This document shows, in pieces, positions 9,331 to 18,178 of a stretch of 64,000 nucleotides of DNA. Both the position numbers and the translations under genes were made by a program. Location of the stretch: the NCBI GenBank assembly GCA_942492125.1, contig CALODM010000025.1, forward strand, positions 124,001 to 188,000, read 5' to 3'. Every line of letters begins with the position of its first letter. Positions within the stretch are counted from its first letter, which is position 1. The notes beneath the pieces are model-generated. The model searched no databases. It was given only the letters and a program-made list of their open reading frames with translations, and was not told the origin of the DNA. Source of the stretch: BCD1 sp942492125 (GTDB taxonomy: Bacteria; Bacteroidota; Bacteroidia; Chitinophagales; Saprospiraceae).

Positions 9331-10818
9331 ATGAAGTTTGTACAATTAAAATTGAAAATTTTGATCATTGCAATGTTCATGGTTCTATCGGCATCAATAT
9401 TGCATAGCCAAACTATAGTTGAAGATTTTGAGACCGGAGATTTTTCATCTCTGGACTGGCAATTCGAAGGAACCCCGGGTTCCTGGGAAATCGAATCAGT
9501 AAGCCTTAATGGAGGAAATTTCTCTGCTTCGGCCAATCACATTGCATTCAACGACCAGGTTTATATGACAATTACCCAAACATTTACTGAGCCCGGACAA
9601 CTTACATTTGATATTCAGCAAACCGATGGAAATATTTTCATTATCGATATTGGAGATGATTTTGGATTGTACACTCCCGGATGGATTGTAGGTCCGGATG
9701 TTCGTACGGAGACGTATGATGTTCCAGCGGGGACTTATGAAATTCGTTTTGGTAGTTATAATATTGGATATGTTGGAGAACTTTTTTCCATGAAGGATTC
9801 TGTTATCATTGATAATATCAGGTTTACTTCCGTTGAAGAAAGCGCAAAAAATACTACCCGTGCACAAATCATTCATAATGCTGCTGACCTTGCCGCTGAA
9901 GTTGTGGATGTTTGGTTAAATGATACTTTACTGATCGATGACTTTACCTTCAGAACAGCAACTCCGTTTATTGATGTACCTGCAGGAGAAGAATTCACTA
10001 TCGCCGTTAAAGATGCTGACAGTGTGGATCCTGAAAATCCAATCTGGTCACAGGAATATACTTTACAAGAAGATGAGACTTATATTTTAATCGCAAATGG
10101 CATTGTTAGTTCTGCCGGATATGATCCAATTGAACCATTCAATATTTATGTCTTTCCTTTAGGGCGTGAGGAGGCTGGTACAGCAACAAATACGGATGTT
10201 CTTGTATTCCATGGATCTACCGATGCTTCTATTGTTGATATTTATGAGACAAGTATTGATGTCGTTGAAATAATTGACAATTTAGGCTATACCGACTTCG
10301 TTGGATATCTTGAATTATTTACTTCGAATTACATTCTTGAAGTACGTGATGAAACCGGCGAATCAACGATTGCTGCTTATCAAGCGCCCTTGGCAACCTG
10401 GGGTCTTGAAGGAGTCGCATTGACCATTGTTGCTTCCGGATTTCTTAATCCGAATGCTAATAGCCAGGGTGAGCCTTTTGGCCTTTGGATCGCATTGCCA
10501 GAAGGCGGGGACCTCATTCCATTGGATTTGATAACACCCACTGCACTGAATGAAGGGTCTATAAATGGAAGTCTGGAAATTTCGCCCAATCCTGCCAGCA
10601 ATTTTATCAATGTTACCCTGAAATTAGATGAAGCAATGGATATAGAACTTGAAATATTAGATGTTTCAGGAAGAATCCATCGTTCTATGGAATTGGGAAG
10701 CCTTGGGATAGTTAACAATTACAATATTGATGTTAATGGGATGTCCGAAGGAATTTATTTCCTGAGAATTAATGCAGCAACTGGCAGTATGGTTGAAAAA
10801 GTGATCATTACAGATTAA
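9331..10818 (+). CDS. Secreted DUF4397 protein with T9SS type A sorting domain
   Basis: 495 residues from the ATG at 9331; an in-frame TTG at 9307 is less likely. Signal peptide up to ILHSQ. Residues about 20-160 look like a beta-rich module resembling carbohydrate-binding or jelly-roll domains (FETGDFSSLDW at the start). Residues about 175-390 match the DUF4397 repeat pattern (AQIIHNAADLAAEVVDVWL, later VLVFHGSTDASIVDIYE). The C-terminal ~80 residues are a type A sorting signal: ISPNPASNFINV near the start and GMSEGIYFLRI before a basic end. It should be exported by T9SS and attached to or released from the surface. The gene is visibly more AT-rich than the receptor gene before it and lies within the inverted-repeat segment. 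Confidence 0.88.
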   Translation: MKFVQLKLKILIIAMFMVLSASILHSQTIVEDFETGDFSSLDWQFEGTPGSWEIESVSLNGGNFSASANHIAFNDQVYMTITQTFTEPGQLTFDIQQTDGNIFIIDIGDDFGLYTPGWIVGPDVRTETYDVPAGTYEIRFGSYNIGYVGELFSMKDSVIIDNIRFTSVEESAKNTTRAQIIHNAADLAAEVVDVWLNDTLLIDDFTFRTATPFIDVPAGEEFTIAVKDADSVDPENPIWSQEYTLQEDETYILIANGIVSSAGYDPIEPFNIYVFPLGREEAGTATNTDVLVFHGSTDASIVDIYETSIDVVEIIDNLGYTDFVGYLELFTSNYILEVRDETGESTIAAYQAPLATWGLEGVALTIVASGFLNPNANSQGEPFGLWIALPEGGDLIPLDLITPTALNEGSINGSLEISPNPASNFINVTLKLDEAMDIELEILDVSGRIHRSMELGSLGIVNNYNIDVNGMSEGIYFLRINAATGSMVEKVIITD

Positions 10819-10889
10819 TTGTAATAGTCAAGACAGGTGCTGACAGTTTAGACCTTTCAGACAGTAATATTTACAACAGGGCCAATGGC

Positions 10890-11408
10890 TTATGCTTTAT
10901 CTACATATTTGTAGGTTAATGCTTCTCTACTAACAGTTTCCAAATTCGCGAATCCAGCAATTATAGAATTCAAAACCTTTAATTTGTTTCCTGAATTTTG
11001 AATACAGATTGTAATTAGTGTTTCTGGATTTACGCCTTCAATAATTCCTTTCAGCAGTTGGGTTTCTTTCTCTTTTCCTCTTTTCCCGAGGTGAAAAATA
11101 CTGTCCAACAGGACAAAATCAAAATCGCCAAAATTTGTGTATTCGTAAATATCACCCACAATACCGATTAGTGGCAAATGCTCCTTTTTCGCAATTTCCT
11201 TTAATTGTTGGATGCCAACCTTAGAATGGTCAATTCCTATAACGTCATATCCTAATCTCGCCAATGCAATGAAATTTCTACCCTGCCCGCATCCTACATC
11301 CAAAAGCTTACCTTCAGGCTTTTTTGTTGAATAAAATTTCACCAACTCCGGATACGGTTCTCCAAACAGGTTTTCCGTCTGATAATATTTATCGTATTCG
11401 ACTTTCAT
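10890..11408 (-). CDS. Class I SAM-dependent methyltransferase
   Basis: 172 residues. Motif I of the Rossmann methyltransferases, LLDVGCGQGRN (residues 35-45), is exact; the acidic end of the next strand is in VIGIDHSK, and FDFVLLDSIFHL is the motif II/III region. The overall form is like TehB/Methyltransf_25 small-molecule methyltransferases, but the substrate cannot be inferred. It is AT-rich, oriented opposite to the preceding gene, and sits with a small membrane-protein gene inside the inverted-repeat-bounded segment. Confidence 0.85.
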   Translation of the reverse strand: MKVEYDKYYQTENLFGEPYPELVKFYSTKKPEGKLLDVGCGQGRNFIALARLGYDVIGIDHSKVGIQQLKEIAKKEHLPLIGIVGDIYEYTNFGDFDFVLLDSIFHLGKRGKEKETQLLKGIIEGVNPETLITICIQNSGNKLKVLNSIIAGFANLETVSREALTYKYVDKA

Positions 11409-11449
11409 CTTTTTAAAGGCGCTACAAAATCAAGATCACACTTCGCATT

Positions 11450-11632
11450 TTATTCTTTTTCTTTTTGCTTAATAAAGCTGTTTCCTATCAACAATATTAT
11501 GGGAAATCCAATGACCCAACCCCATTTAATATCCTTAATGGTATAGGCATCATTGTAAAGGAATGGGGCGGTTTCATTAATGATGATAAAAACCAAAAGC
11601 AATAGTGCTGCAACGTATTTATTCATTTTCAT
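11450..11632 (-). CDS. Small two-helix membrane protein
   Basis: 60 residues, not recognised. Two hydrophobic segments (about 6-20 and 38-53, GWVIGFPIILLIGNSF) separated by a polar hairpin, ending in a basic/acidic tail (IKQKEKE). The pattern is a plausible small inner-membrane protein. It lies 41 bases upstream of the methyltransferase on the same strand and is probably cotranscribed. The in-frame second Met (residue 3) is an alternative start. Confidence 0.55.
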   Translation of the reverse strand: MKMNKYVAALLLLVFIIINETAPFLYNDAYTIKDIKWGWVIGFPIILLIGNSFIKQKEKE

Positions 11633-11661
11633 TTTTGGATTTTTTTAGTTAGGTATTTTTC

Positions 11662-11683
11662 CAAGGTGACGCCTTGAGATCAA
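11662..11683 (-). repeat. Right copy of an exact 22-bp inverted repeat
   Basis: Exact reverse complement of 9141-9162, 2.5 kb away. A third, diverged copy in the same orientation lies at 15911-15928 (17 of 18 bases agree). The match stops sharply at both ends of the 22 bases. Confidence 0.75.
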
Positions 11684-11840
11684 ATTTTTATCGTAAAAAA
11701 TAGATCATTACGCCTGTCTGAAGGCAACAGTAGTCCGATTTAAAGGAGAATCGGTGAACTTGTATGCAGCTCACCGATCCTTCATAGGTTCAATCAGCTT
11801 GATTGCTAACTTATCGGCCAGGCTCGGCGATCTTTTCACT

Positions 11841-14042
11841 CTACCCAAAAATCGTCTTCATCTCCTGATCAGCAGTTGAAAAAGGCTGATTGTAATACCG
11901 CTGGCCGGTAGCCTTATACAAGGCATTGGCCAATGCTCCGATGGCAGGTGGCAGCCCCGGTTCTCCCAGGCCGGTAGGATCAATTTCGTTTTTGACAAAA
12001 TGGACTTCAATTTCTTCAGGCACCTGACTGTGACGGATCAGTTGGTAGGTGTTAAAGTTGTTTTGATCGGGAGCTCCGTTCTTGAAGGTCAGCTGGCTAT
12101 ACATCGAATGACCGATCCCGTCAATAACCCCTCCGGCGATCATATTTTTAGCGGCATCTACATTGATGACGATACCACAGTCCACCGCACACCAGACCTT
12201 TTTGATCTTCGGGCGTTCATTTTCCATGACGATATCCATGACCGTCGCCACATAAGTCGAATGGCAGAAATAAGCAGCAACGCCACGGTGTACGCCTGGC
12301 TTGTCTTCTCCCCATCCGGCTTTTTCCTTGACCATTTTCAATACACCTGCGTAGCGCTCCGCATCATAATCGTGTGCTTCCCCGACAGGGTCATTGATGG
12401 CCCGGTCGAAAAGCTCCATCCGAAAATCTATGGGGTCCTTACCCGCCAGCTCAGCTACTTCGTCCAGGAAGGCTTGTTCGACTCCTCCTGTAAAATTAGA
12501 AGATGGTGCCCGCCATGCACCGGTTGTGACATTGGTTTCTGCATTAATATCTTCGGCTATGTAATTTTCAACAGCTCCGGCCGGGAAACGATTGGGAAAA
12601 ACAGGTCCTCCGGGTAATCCGGCACCCTTGATTGAAAAGGCAATCAGATTGTTGTTTTCATCCAGGCCTGCTTTGTAAACAGACCGGTAAGCCGGGCGGT
12701 AAGTGCCCTGGGTCATGTCATCCTCCCGGGAGTAAATCAGTTTTACGGGCGCTCCTACTTTTTTAGAAATGGCAGCCACTTCCACACCGTAATGCACATA
12801 GAGTCGCCTGCCGAAACCGCCCCCTATCCTGGTCATATTTACACTGATATTCTCTGGCGGCAAATCCAGTAATTTGACAGCTGAATTTCTGAGTCTTTCA
12901 GGCATTTGTACCGGCCCGATCAGTTCCGCTGAATCGGCTGTTACATTGGCAAAGAAATTCATGGGCTCCATCGGATTGTGGGGCAGGAACGGTGCCGTAT
13001 AGGTCCGTTCGATGACTTTGGCAGCTTTTTCAAATGCCGCATCTGCATCTCCGTCTTTCCTGCTATCCCCTACAGCTCCGGATACTATGGCTTCTTCCAG
13101 TCTTTGAGCATGTATTTCGGAGCTTTCCGGTTCACTGATTTTTTCCCAGTCGACTTTCAGTGCTTTCTTGGCCTGCATCAACTGCCAGGTGGTATCCCCG
13201 ACAATAGCAATTAAGTGCAGAAATCCCTTTTCATCGGACCAGTCCGGTTCTTCAATGGTCGTATCGATGATGAAGGCATCTTTCACGCCAGGCATACCTT
13301 TGATCTCCTCTGCATTGAAATCCTTCACCTTCAGACCAAAGGCCGGCGGGTGTTCGATCATCGCCAGCAACATGCCTTCCCGTTTGAAGTCAAGCCCATA
13401 AAGCGGCTGGCCGGTGACTATTTTCTTTCCGTCAACATTTTTGACGCTGGTTGATATCAGTTTAAAATCTTTGGGCTCCTTTAATTCCACTTCTTCCGGA
13501 ACTTCCATGGTTGCGGCCTTCGACGCTATGGCACCATAATCGATACTGCGGTCCCCATTGATTTCCTTGATCATGCCTTCGCTGGCTGTCAATTCCGAAA
13601 CCTCTACGCCCCATTCCTGTGCAGCAGCAGCCAACAACATACTCCTCCCGGCAGCACCGGCCATTCTCAAGTTGTTCCAACTCAATTTGATGGAGAGGCT
13701 GCCTCCGGCAAACTGGTTCTCGTAAAATTCCGTATTCAACGGCGCTTGTTCAACGACGACGTTTTTCCAGGGCACATCGAGCTCTTCCGCTACGATCATC
13801 GGCATGGAAGTCCGCACGTTTTGGCCTATTTCCGGATTAGGGGAATAAATAGTGACCATGCCCGTATCTCCAATTTTGACATAGCCGTTTATATCGAACC
13901 ATTCGTCAGGCACCTCAACGCCCGGCTCTTCAGAGGGAGTACACCCCGTTAGCCAACTGAATCCTATGAGCATACCTCCACCGGCAGCAGCAGATACCTT
14001 CAAAAAAGAACGACGGTTTATTTGTGTTTTTACTAAAGCCAT
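11841..14042 (-). CDS. Molybdopterin-binding large subunit of a xanthine-dehydrogenase-family hydroxylase (IorB type)
   Basis: 733 residues. The N-terminus is a twin-arginine signal (R10 R11 S F L K) running into a lipobox-like LTGC at residues 31-34, so the subunit is probably Tat-exported and possibly lipid-anchored. The body has the molybdenum-cofactor motifs of the family: GGGFGRR in the middle, REDDMTQG, GAWRAPSSN, and GEPGLPPAIGAL near the C-terminus with the expected catalytic Glu. Closest type is isoquinoline 1-oxidoreductase beta subunit/aldehyde oxidase-like, used for hydroxylating N-heterocycles or oxidising aldehydes. The 2Fe-2S partner gene lies 74 bases upstream. No FAD subunit is encoded, as usual for IorAB, so electrons probably go to a cytochrome. 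Confidence 0.93.
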   Translation of the reverse strand: MALVKTQINRRSFLKVSAAAGGGMLIGFSWLTGCTPSEEPGVEVPDEWFDINGYVKIGDTGMVTIYSPNPEIGQNVRTSMPMIVAEELDVPWKNVVVEQAPLNTEFYENQFAGGSLSIKLSWNNLRMAGAAGRSMLLAAAAQEWGVEVSELTASEGMIKEINGDRSIDYGAIASKAATMEVPEEVELKEPKDFKLISTSVKNVDGKKIVTGQPLYGLDFKREGMLLAMIEHPPAFGLKVKDFNAEEIKGMPGVKDAFIIDTTIEEPDWSDEKGFLHLIAIVGDTTWQLMQAKKALKVDWEKISEPESSEIHAQRLEEAIVSGAVGDSRKDGDADAAFEKAAKVIERTYTAPFLPHNPMEPMNFFANVTADSAELIGPVQMPERLRNSAVKLLDLPPENISVNMTRIGGGFGRRLYVHYGVEVAAISKKVGAPVKLIYSREDDMTQGTYRPAYRSVYKAGLDENNNLIAFSIKGAGLPGGPVFPNRFPAGAVENYIAEDINAETNVTTGAWRAPSSNFTGGVEQAFLDEVAELAGKDPIDFRMELFDRAINDPVGEAHDYDAERYAGVLKMVKEKAGWGEDKPGVHRGVAAYFCHSTYVATVMDIVMENERPKIKKVWCAVDCGIVINVDAAKNMIAGGVIDGIGHSMYSQLTFKNGAPDQNNFNTYQLIRHSQVPEEIEVHFVKNEIDPTGLGEPGLPPAIGALANALYKATGQRYYNQPFSTADQEMKTIFG

Positions 14043-14116
14043 AATTTTTGTTTTTTAATAAGGGGAAATTCTCCCGCGCTTTCCAAAATCACCCCAACGA
14101 AATTTAAAATAACCGC

Positions 14117-14572
14117 TTAGGATTTAGCAGCCGTTTTGATCGCCTGCTTAATACGTGTGTAGGTACCGCAACGACAGATGTTTCCATCCATAGCCGCTTC
14201 AATATCCTTGTCCGTGGGTTTTGGATTTTCATTGAGGAGCGCCACTGCACTCATGATCTGTCCGGCCTGGCAATAGCCACACTGGGGCACATCATGTTCC
14301 AGCCAGGCTTTCTGAACCGGGTGATCTCCGTTCTCAGACAAGCCTTCAATCGTCGTAACTGCTCTGTCGCCGAGCATGAAAATGGGCAGGGTGCATGACC
14401 TGACGGCTTCTCCGTCCACATGAATTGTACAGGAACCACACATGGCAATGCCGCAACCGTATTTGGTACCGACCAAATTGAGGTGATCTCTCAACACCCA
14501 GAGTATCGGAGTGGACGGATCTACATCTACTTCATGTGTTGTGCCGTTGACGTTTAAATTAAAAATGGCCAT
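14117..14572 (-). CDS. (2Fe-2S)-binding small subunit of the molybdenum hydroxylase (IorA type)
   Basis: 151 residues with two 2Fe-2S sites: a plant-ferredoxin-type site from C40, C45, C48 and C60, and a second C-terminal site from C98, C101, C133 and C135 (CGYCQAG and CRCGTY). This is the standard layout of the small subunit in IorAB and CoxS-like enzymes, passing electrons away from the molybdenum site. It has no own signal sequence, so it is presumably co-exported with the Tat-signal-bearing large subunit. First gene of the two-gene operon. Confidence 0.95.
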   Translation of the reverse strand: MAIFNLNVNGTTHEVDVDPSTPILWVLRDHLNLVGTKYGCGIAMCGSCTIHVDGEAVRSCTLPIFMLGDRAVTTIEGLSENGDHPVQKAWLEHDVPQCGYCQAGQIMSAVALLNENPKPTDKDIEAAMDGNICRCGTYTRIKQAIKTAAKS

Positions 14573-14768
14573 ATTTTTATATCTGTTTTATTGATCTAAA
14601 ATATCGAATGACATTGGGGGATTCAAACCCGAAAGGTTCCTGAGCCCGAGAAAATTCAGAGAGTTAACTTCATTTGGAAGATTTAAAATGATGAAAAAAA
14701 GCGAGAATTCAAAAGGAGGAAGGAAATTTGGCACAATTTAGGGTTAATTCAAGGTAACCAAACGCGGT

Positions 14769-15404
14769 TTATTTGTTAAAGTTAGCCAAAATAAATTTTT
14801 CAAATAGCGTAACATAAAAATCTTCCCTGGCCAGGACACCCGCGAAAGCCCAATCCATTTCAAAGCTTTGGTTTGAAATATCCTGAGCTTCAAACCAGTC
14901 CTGCACTTCCTGTTCTGAATTAAAGGTGAGATCAGGATTTTTCCTTTTTAGTATTTTTAATAACTGACTTCTATGTTCATTTGCATAATAAGCACTAGGG
15001 ATGGACTCTATGGACAGTTGTTCAACGAATTCCGTTGCCAGCTTTTTGGTTTGTTCTATATTTTCCGGCGATTCTTGTACTTCAAAATCTTTAGATAGGT
15101 TAACCAAATATTGGTATCGACTCAAAACTTCCTGGAATGAAAACCTGTCCAGGCTAAGCCCTAATATACTTAACACAGATTCATTAAAAATCAAATGAGG
15201 GCTTACTTTAAATTCATGAAGCTCAATAAAGTAGTCATTACGCAAGGTGGCTTCCCCTTGTAACCCGGAGATTGAAAGTTCTTCCAGAATCAAATTAGCA
15301 TTTTTAGCAATTGCTTTACCTGACTTCCTAAGCCGTTTATTGAATAACCTGCTTTGAATTTTTTTCTTCAATCCCCTAAACCTGCTTATGTTGTGTTTTT
15401 TCAT
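14769..15404 (-). CDS. Uncharacterised protein
   Basis: About 211 residues from the ATG at 15404; a longer form to 15443 is possible but adds an unlikely Cys/Lys-rich start. I do not recognise the family. The first 40 residues are strongly basic (SRFRGLKKKIQSRLFNKRLRK), the rest is acidic and helical, with LSRYQYLVNLSKDFEV and repeated Glu/Gln patches. No signal peptide, membrane segment or metal motif. It lies just downstream of the membrane-anchored unknown protein at 15458-15814, probably in one transcript. Confidence 0.6.
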   Translation of the reverse strand: MKKHNISRFRGLKKKIQSRLFNKRLRKSGKAIAKNANLILEELSISGLQGEATLRNDYFIELHEFKVSPHLIFNESVLSILGLSLDRFSFQEVLSRYQYLVNLSKDFEVQESPENIEQTKKLATEFVEQLSIESIPSAYYANEHRSQLLKILKRKNPDLTFNSEQEVQDWFEAQDISNQSFEMDWAFAGVLAREDFYVTLFEKFILANFNK

Positions 15405-15433
15405 TTGCAATGATTTAAGTTTCTTTGCACAAC

Positions 15434-15450
15434 AAGCTGTCACCTTGACA
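15434..15450 (+). repeat. Diverged copy of the CAAGGCGTCACCTTG palindrome
   Basis: CAAGCTGTCACCTTGAC, agreeing with the 9148-9164 element at most positions. It overlaps the gap between the two unknown genes here. A further partial copy, AAGCTGTCACCTT, is at 28394-28406. Confidence 0.4.
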
Positions 15451-15457
15451 ATTCCAG

Positions 15458-15814
15458 TTACTCTGGTTTCATCTCCTTTTTTTCATAGCCTGTTATGGAT
15501 TCAGTTGATGTGTTAAACTGTACCGCTTCATCAATAGTCAGGTTGAATTGAATATCATAATATCTTTGGTCAATAAATACCTTTTGGGCGGGGCTATTGC
15601 TCGAGTAGTTTTCTCCTTTTATTCGTATTGGATAGTAACGCTCCTTATCAATAAAATAAAAAGTTTTTGAAATACTGCCTTCGCTATTTTCCAATTCCGT
15701 TGCGAATCCGGGCATGGTCGTTTTGTCTTCCAGTGTCACTCGTATTTGATAACAAAAGGTCGATAGCATCAAAATAATTCCCAACCCTAAAAATAAAATT
15801 CGATTTTTTTTCAT
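15458..15814 (-). CDS. Uncharacterised membrane-anchored or exported protein
   Basis: 118 residues, not recognised. Residues 5-21 (RILFLGLGIILMLSTFC) form an N-terminal anchor or signal peptide; the Cys at 21 does not sit in a good lipobox. The rest is beta-rich and soluble, with FYFIDKERYYPIRIKG in the middle. It probably faces the periplasm. It precedes the unknown gene at 14769-15404. Confidence 0.6.
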   Translation of the reverse strand: MKKNRILFLGLGIILMLSTFCYQIRVTLEDKTTMPGFATELENSEGSISKTFYFIDKERYYPIRIKGENYSSNSPAQKVFIDQRYYDIQFNLTIDEAVQFNTSTESITGYEKKEMKPE

Positions 15815-15910
15815 TGGCTTTTCTTTTTATCCATCAGGCTCCTTGCAACCTTTAACAATCACAATCGATTTAGTATCTCTTCCTGATATAACACACCCCA
15901 TAAATATTCC

Positions 15911-15928
15911 CAAGGGGACGCCTTGAGA
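15911..15928 (-). repeat. Third copy of the 22-bp repeat, one mismatch over 18 bases
   Basis: CAAGGGGACGCCTTGAGA, differing from the start of the 11662-11683 copy at a single base, same orientation. It lies 13 bases past the stop codon of the serine hydrolase gene. Confidence 0.55.
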
Positions 15929-15940
15929 GTACCCAACCAA

Positions 15941-17941
15941 CTATTTCACCTTCTTAAAATATAAATCCCTGACACGCCCATTGGTCACCTTACAACCGGT
16001 AATTTCATTGTCGGAATCTCTGACAAATTCAACGCTTCCGAAATACCAGGCCGTACCGGTAAAAGCATCTTCTTTGACAGGGTTCAAATCAAAATCACTC
16101 AACCTGCTGTGTCTGGCGATCAGTTTATCGTCAACCAAAACGAATTGGTAAGTCGTGGACAACTCTTCGCTATAAAAATCGCCGGTATAATCGGCTAAAT
16201 TAATTTTCGTTACATCAAATTTTTCTACTCGTTTAGCCTCCATAATGGCTCCGCCCTGGTGAAGTTTAATGGCCTTCACCTCTTTTCCATCATTTGGGAC
16301 AAACTCAATCATCGCTTCCACCCCGCCAACTTTAAATTCAGTAGCAGACTGTGGTGTTAACGGCAATGATGGTTGTCCGGTAGCTTTTCCCGTTAATTTT
16401 CCGCCACTTTCTGTTATGCTGATAATAAACCCTGGCTGCAATTCAAAATCACCGACATAAGTCTTTAAGGTATTTTGATCAACCGTAACTGATTCAATTT
16501 CCGCTTTTGGGGTTTCTTCTTTGGGGTCGGTTTTTATTTTGTCCTTGAGATAGATGTCTACTATTTTGTATGCCATGCCACCGGGGTTAAATTCAGCTGA
16601 ATTGCTGAATACAATGACCGAAAAATTTTCTTCGGGAAAACGGGTTAAATAGGTGCGGTAACCTGCATCTGCACCGCCATGCTGTATTTCACTCAACCCC
16701 TTGTAAACACCAAAAAACTGACCAAGAGCTCCACCAAAAAAAGATCCATTATTCAATGCGGCCGGTTTATTCATTTTGGCAATGATATCCGCATCTCCAA
16801 CCGTTAGCTTCGAAAAATTCATGGCCCAGAGGCTTAAGTCTTCAACAGTTGTAAACAGACTTGTTGCTCCTACATTCGCATAATTCAAAACACTTTTTTT
16901 ATAACCGTTTTCACCGGAGTAATAGGAATATGCCCTGTTTTTTACAATCTTTTCATGGTCATCATAAAACAGCGTATTGCTCATTCCCAAAGGTTCGAAA
17001 ATATTTGCATGGGTAAACTCCGCAAAGGACTGTCCGGATACTCTGGCCACCACTTCTGCCAGCAAAGTGAAACCCGTATTACAATAAAAATACTCTTCCC
17101 CGGGATCAAAATTCAGCGCCTTTTGCTTACTCACCAATTTCAAAACATGCTCTTTGGTAATCACATCATCCATACGCCAGCCGGCCATAGACAGTAAATT
17201 CCATTGGTCTCTCAGACCACTGGTATGCGATGCCAAATGCCTCAAAGTGATGGTTTTCCCAAAATCAGGTACTTCAGGAATGTATTTTCGGATATCATCC
17301 TCCAGGCTCAATTTACCTTCTTTCTCCAAAAGCAATACCGAAAAAACGGTGAACTGTTTGGATATGGAGGCGATATGAAAAACAGTTGAGGGACTGTTGG
17401 GAATATCGTACTCCAGGTTGGCCATGCCGTAACCTTTTTTATAAATTACCGCTCCGTCTTTAACTACGGCAACGGCAGCACCGGGGGTATTGTCATTTGC
17501 CCAGGGAAGGAACAATTGGTCTACCTGATCATTGGGAGAGGTCGCCTTTGGCCTAATGGTTTTTATACTCAGGCTGTAAGGCCCTTCAGGCTCTTTTTCA
17601 TCAAATGGATAAACTTCGATAATATACTTCCCTTTTTTATCTGATTGTATGGAAAAAAACTCCGGGCCGTTTTTCCCATTTGGGCTATCGAAATCTTCCA
17701 GCTTATCTCCCTCCGGCGTATAGGTCGTAATCATCATATCGACGCCTTGCTGCATCAATTGAAAAAAGGCAAATTGATCCTTTTTCAGATCAACGATATA
17801 TCGGTGTTTTTCTGTTGGAGCAATTTGTGCAGAAATGGTTTTGTCTTTAGTCAATGCTCCTTTTTGTACCTGGGCTTGCAGTAAACTCAAAGGCAGGAAA
17901 AACAAGATGAACAGCGGCAAATGAATTTTTAAAAACTTCAT
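15941..17941 (-). CDS. Exported serine hydrolase of the beta-lactamase/penicillin-binding fold with N-terminal PPC-like domain
   Basis: 666 residues: signal peptide to about residue 24 (SLLQAQ), a PPC-like beta domain (about 40-126), the class C beta-lactamase-type catalytic domain (about 140-480), and a C-terminal beta region (about 500-666) of a lipocalin-like form. Catalytic motifs: SISK with Ser192 and Lys195, YCN near residue 278, and HGG near 420. Such proteins act as esterases or D-amino-acid/peptidoglycan-peptide hydrolases; true beta-lactamase activity is not implied. A second, shorter hydrolase of the same fold is encoded at 19597-20628. Confidence 0.9.
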   Translation of the reverse strand: MKFLKIHLPLFILFFLPLSLLQAQVQKGALTKDKTISAQIAPTEKHRYIVDLKKDQFAFFQLMQQGVDMMITTYTPEGDKLEDFDSPNGKNGPEFFSIQSDKKGKYIIEVYPFDEKEPEGPYSLSIKTIRPKATSPNDQVDQLFLPWANDNTPGAAVAVVKDGAVIYKKGYGMANLEYDIPNSPSTVFHIASISKQFTVFSVLLLEKEGKLSLEDDIRKYIPEVPDFGKTITLRHLASHTSGLRDQWNLLSMAGWRMDDVITKEHVLKLVSKQKALNFDPGEEYFYCNTGFTLLAEVVARVSGQSFAEFTHANIFEPLGMSNTLFYDDHEKIVKNRAYSYYSGENGYKKSVLNYANVGATSLFTTVEDLSLWAMNFSKLTVGDADIIAKMNKPAALNNGSFFGGALGQFFGVYKGLSEIQHGGADAGYRTYLTRFPEENFSVIVFSNSAEFNPGGMAYKIVDIYLKDKIKTDPKEETPKAEIESVTVDQNTLKTYVGDFELQPGFIISITESGGKLTGKATGQPSLPLTPQSATEFKVGGVEAMIEFVPNDGKEVKAIKLHQGGAIMEAKRVEKFDVTKINLADYTGDFYSEELSTTYQFVLVDDKLIARHSRLSDFDLNPVKEDAFTGTAWYFGSVEFVRDSDNEITGCKVTNGRVRDLYFKKVK

Positions 17942-18178
17942 GGTATAGGTTTTCAGGTTTAAGTGATGAGAGATATCTGGTATTTATCCGGGGAAAACCT
18001 TTCCCCCGGATGTTAACTTCTGAACAAATTAGCCATTGGTAGCACAATTCCAAATTCCTGGGTTCGGGCTCTTCGTGCAGGATGAGAGCCGGGCGTTTTT
18101 GTTTTCTAACGCTTATTATTCACTTTCCACTAAATCTTTGCCCCCTGAATAATAAGAGAGATGCTGAATATTTGAGCC

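Noticed and set aside
12000..12617. 205-codon forward frame inside the molybdenum hydroxylase gene
   Set aside because: Antisense to a strongly conserved gene; composition not protein-like.
14600..14645. A GGGTTTGAATCCCC-like tRNA T-arm on the reverse strand
   Set aside because: No matching acceptor or anticodon arm at the right distance upstream, so not a tRNA.
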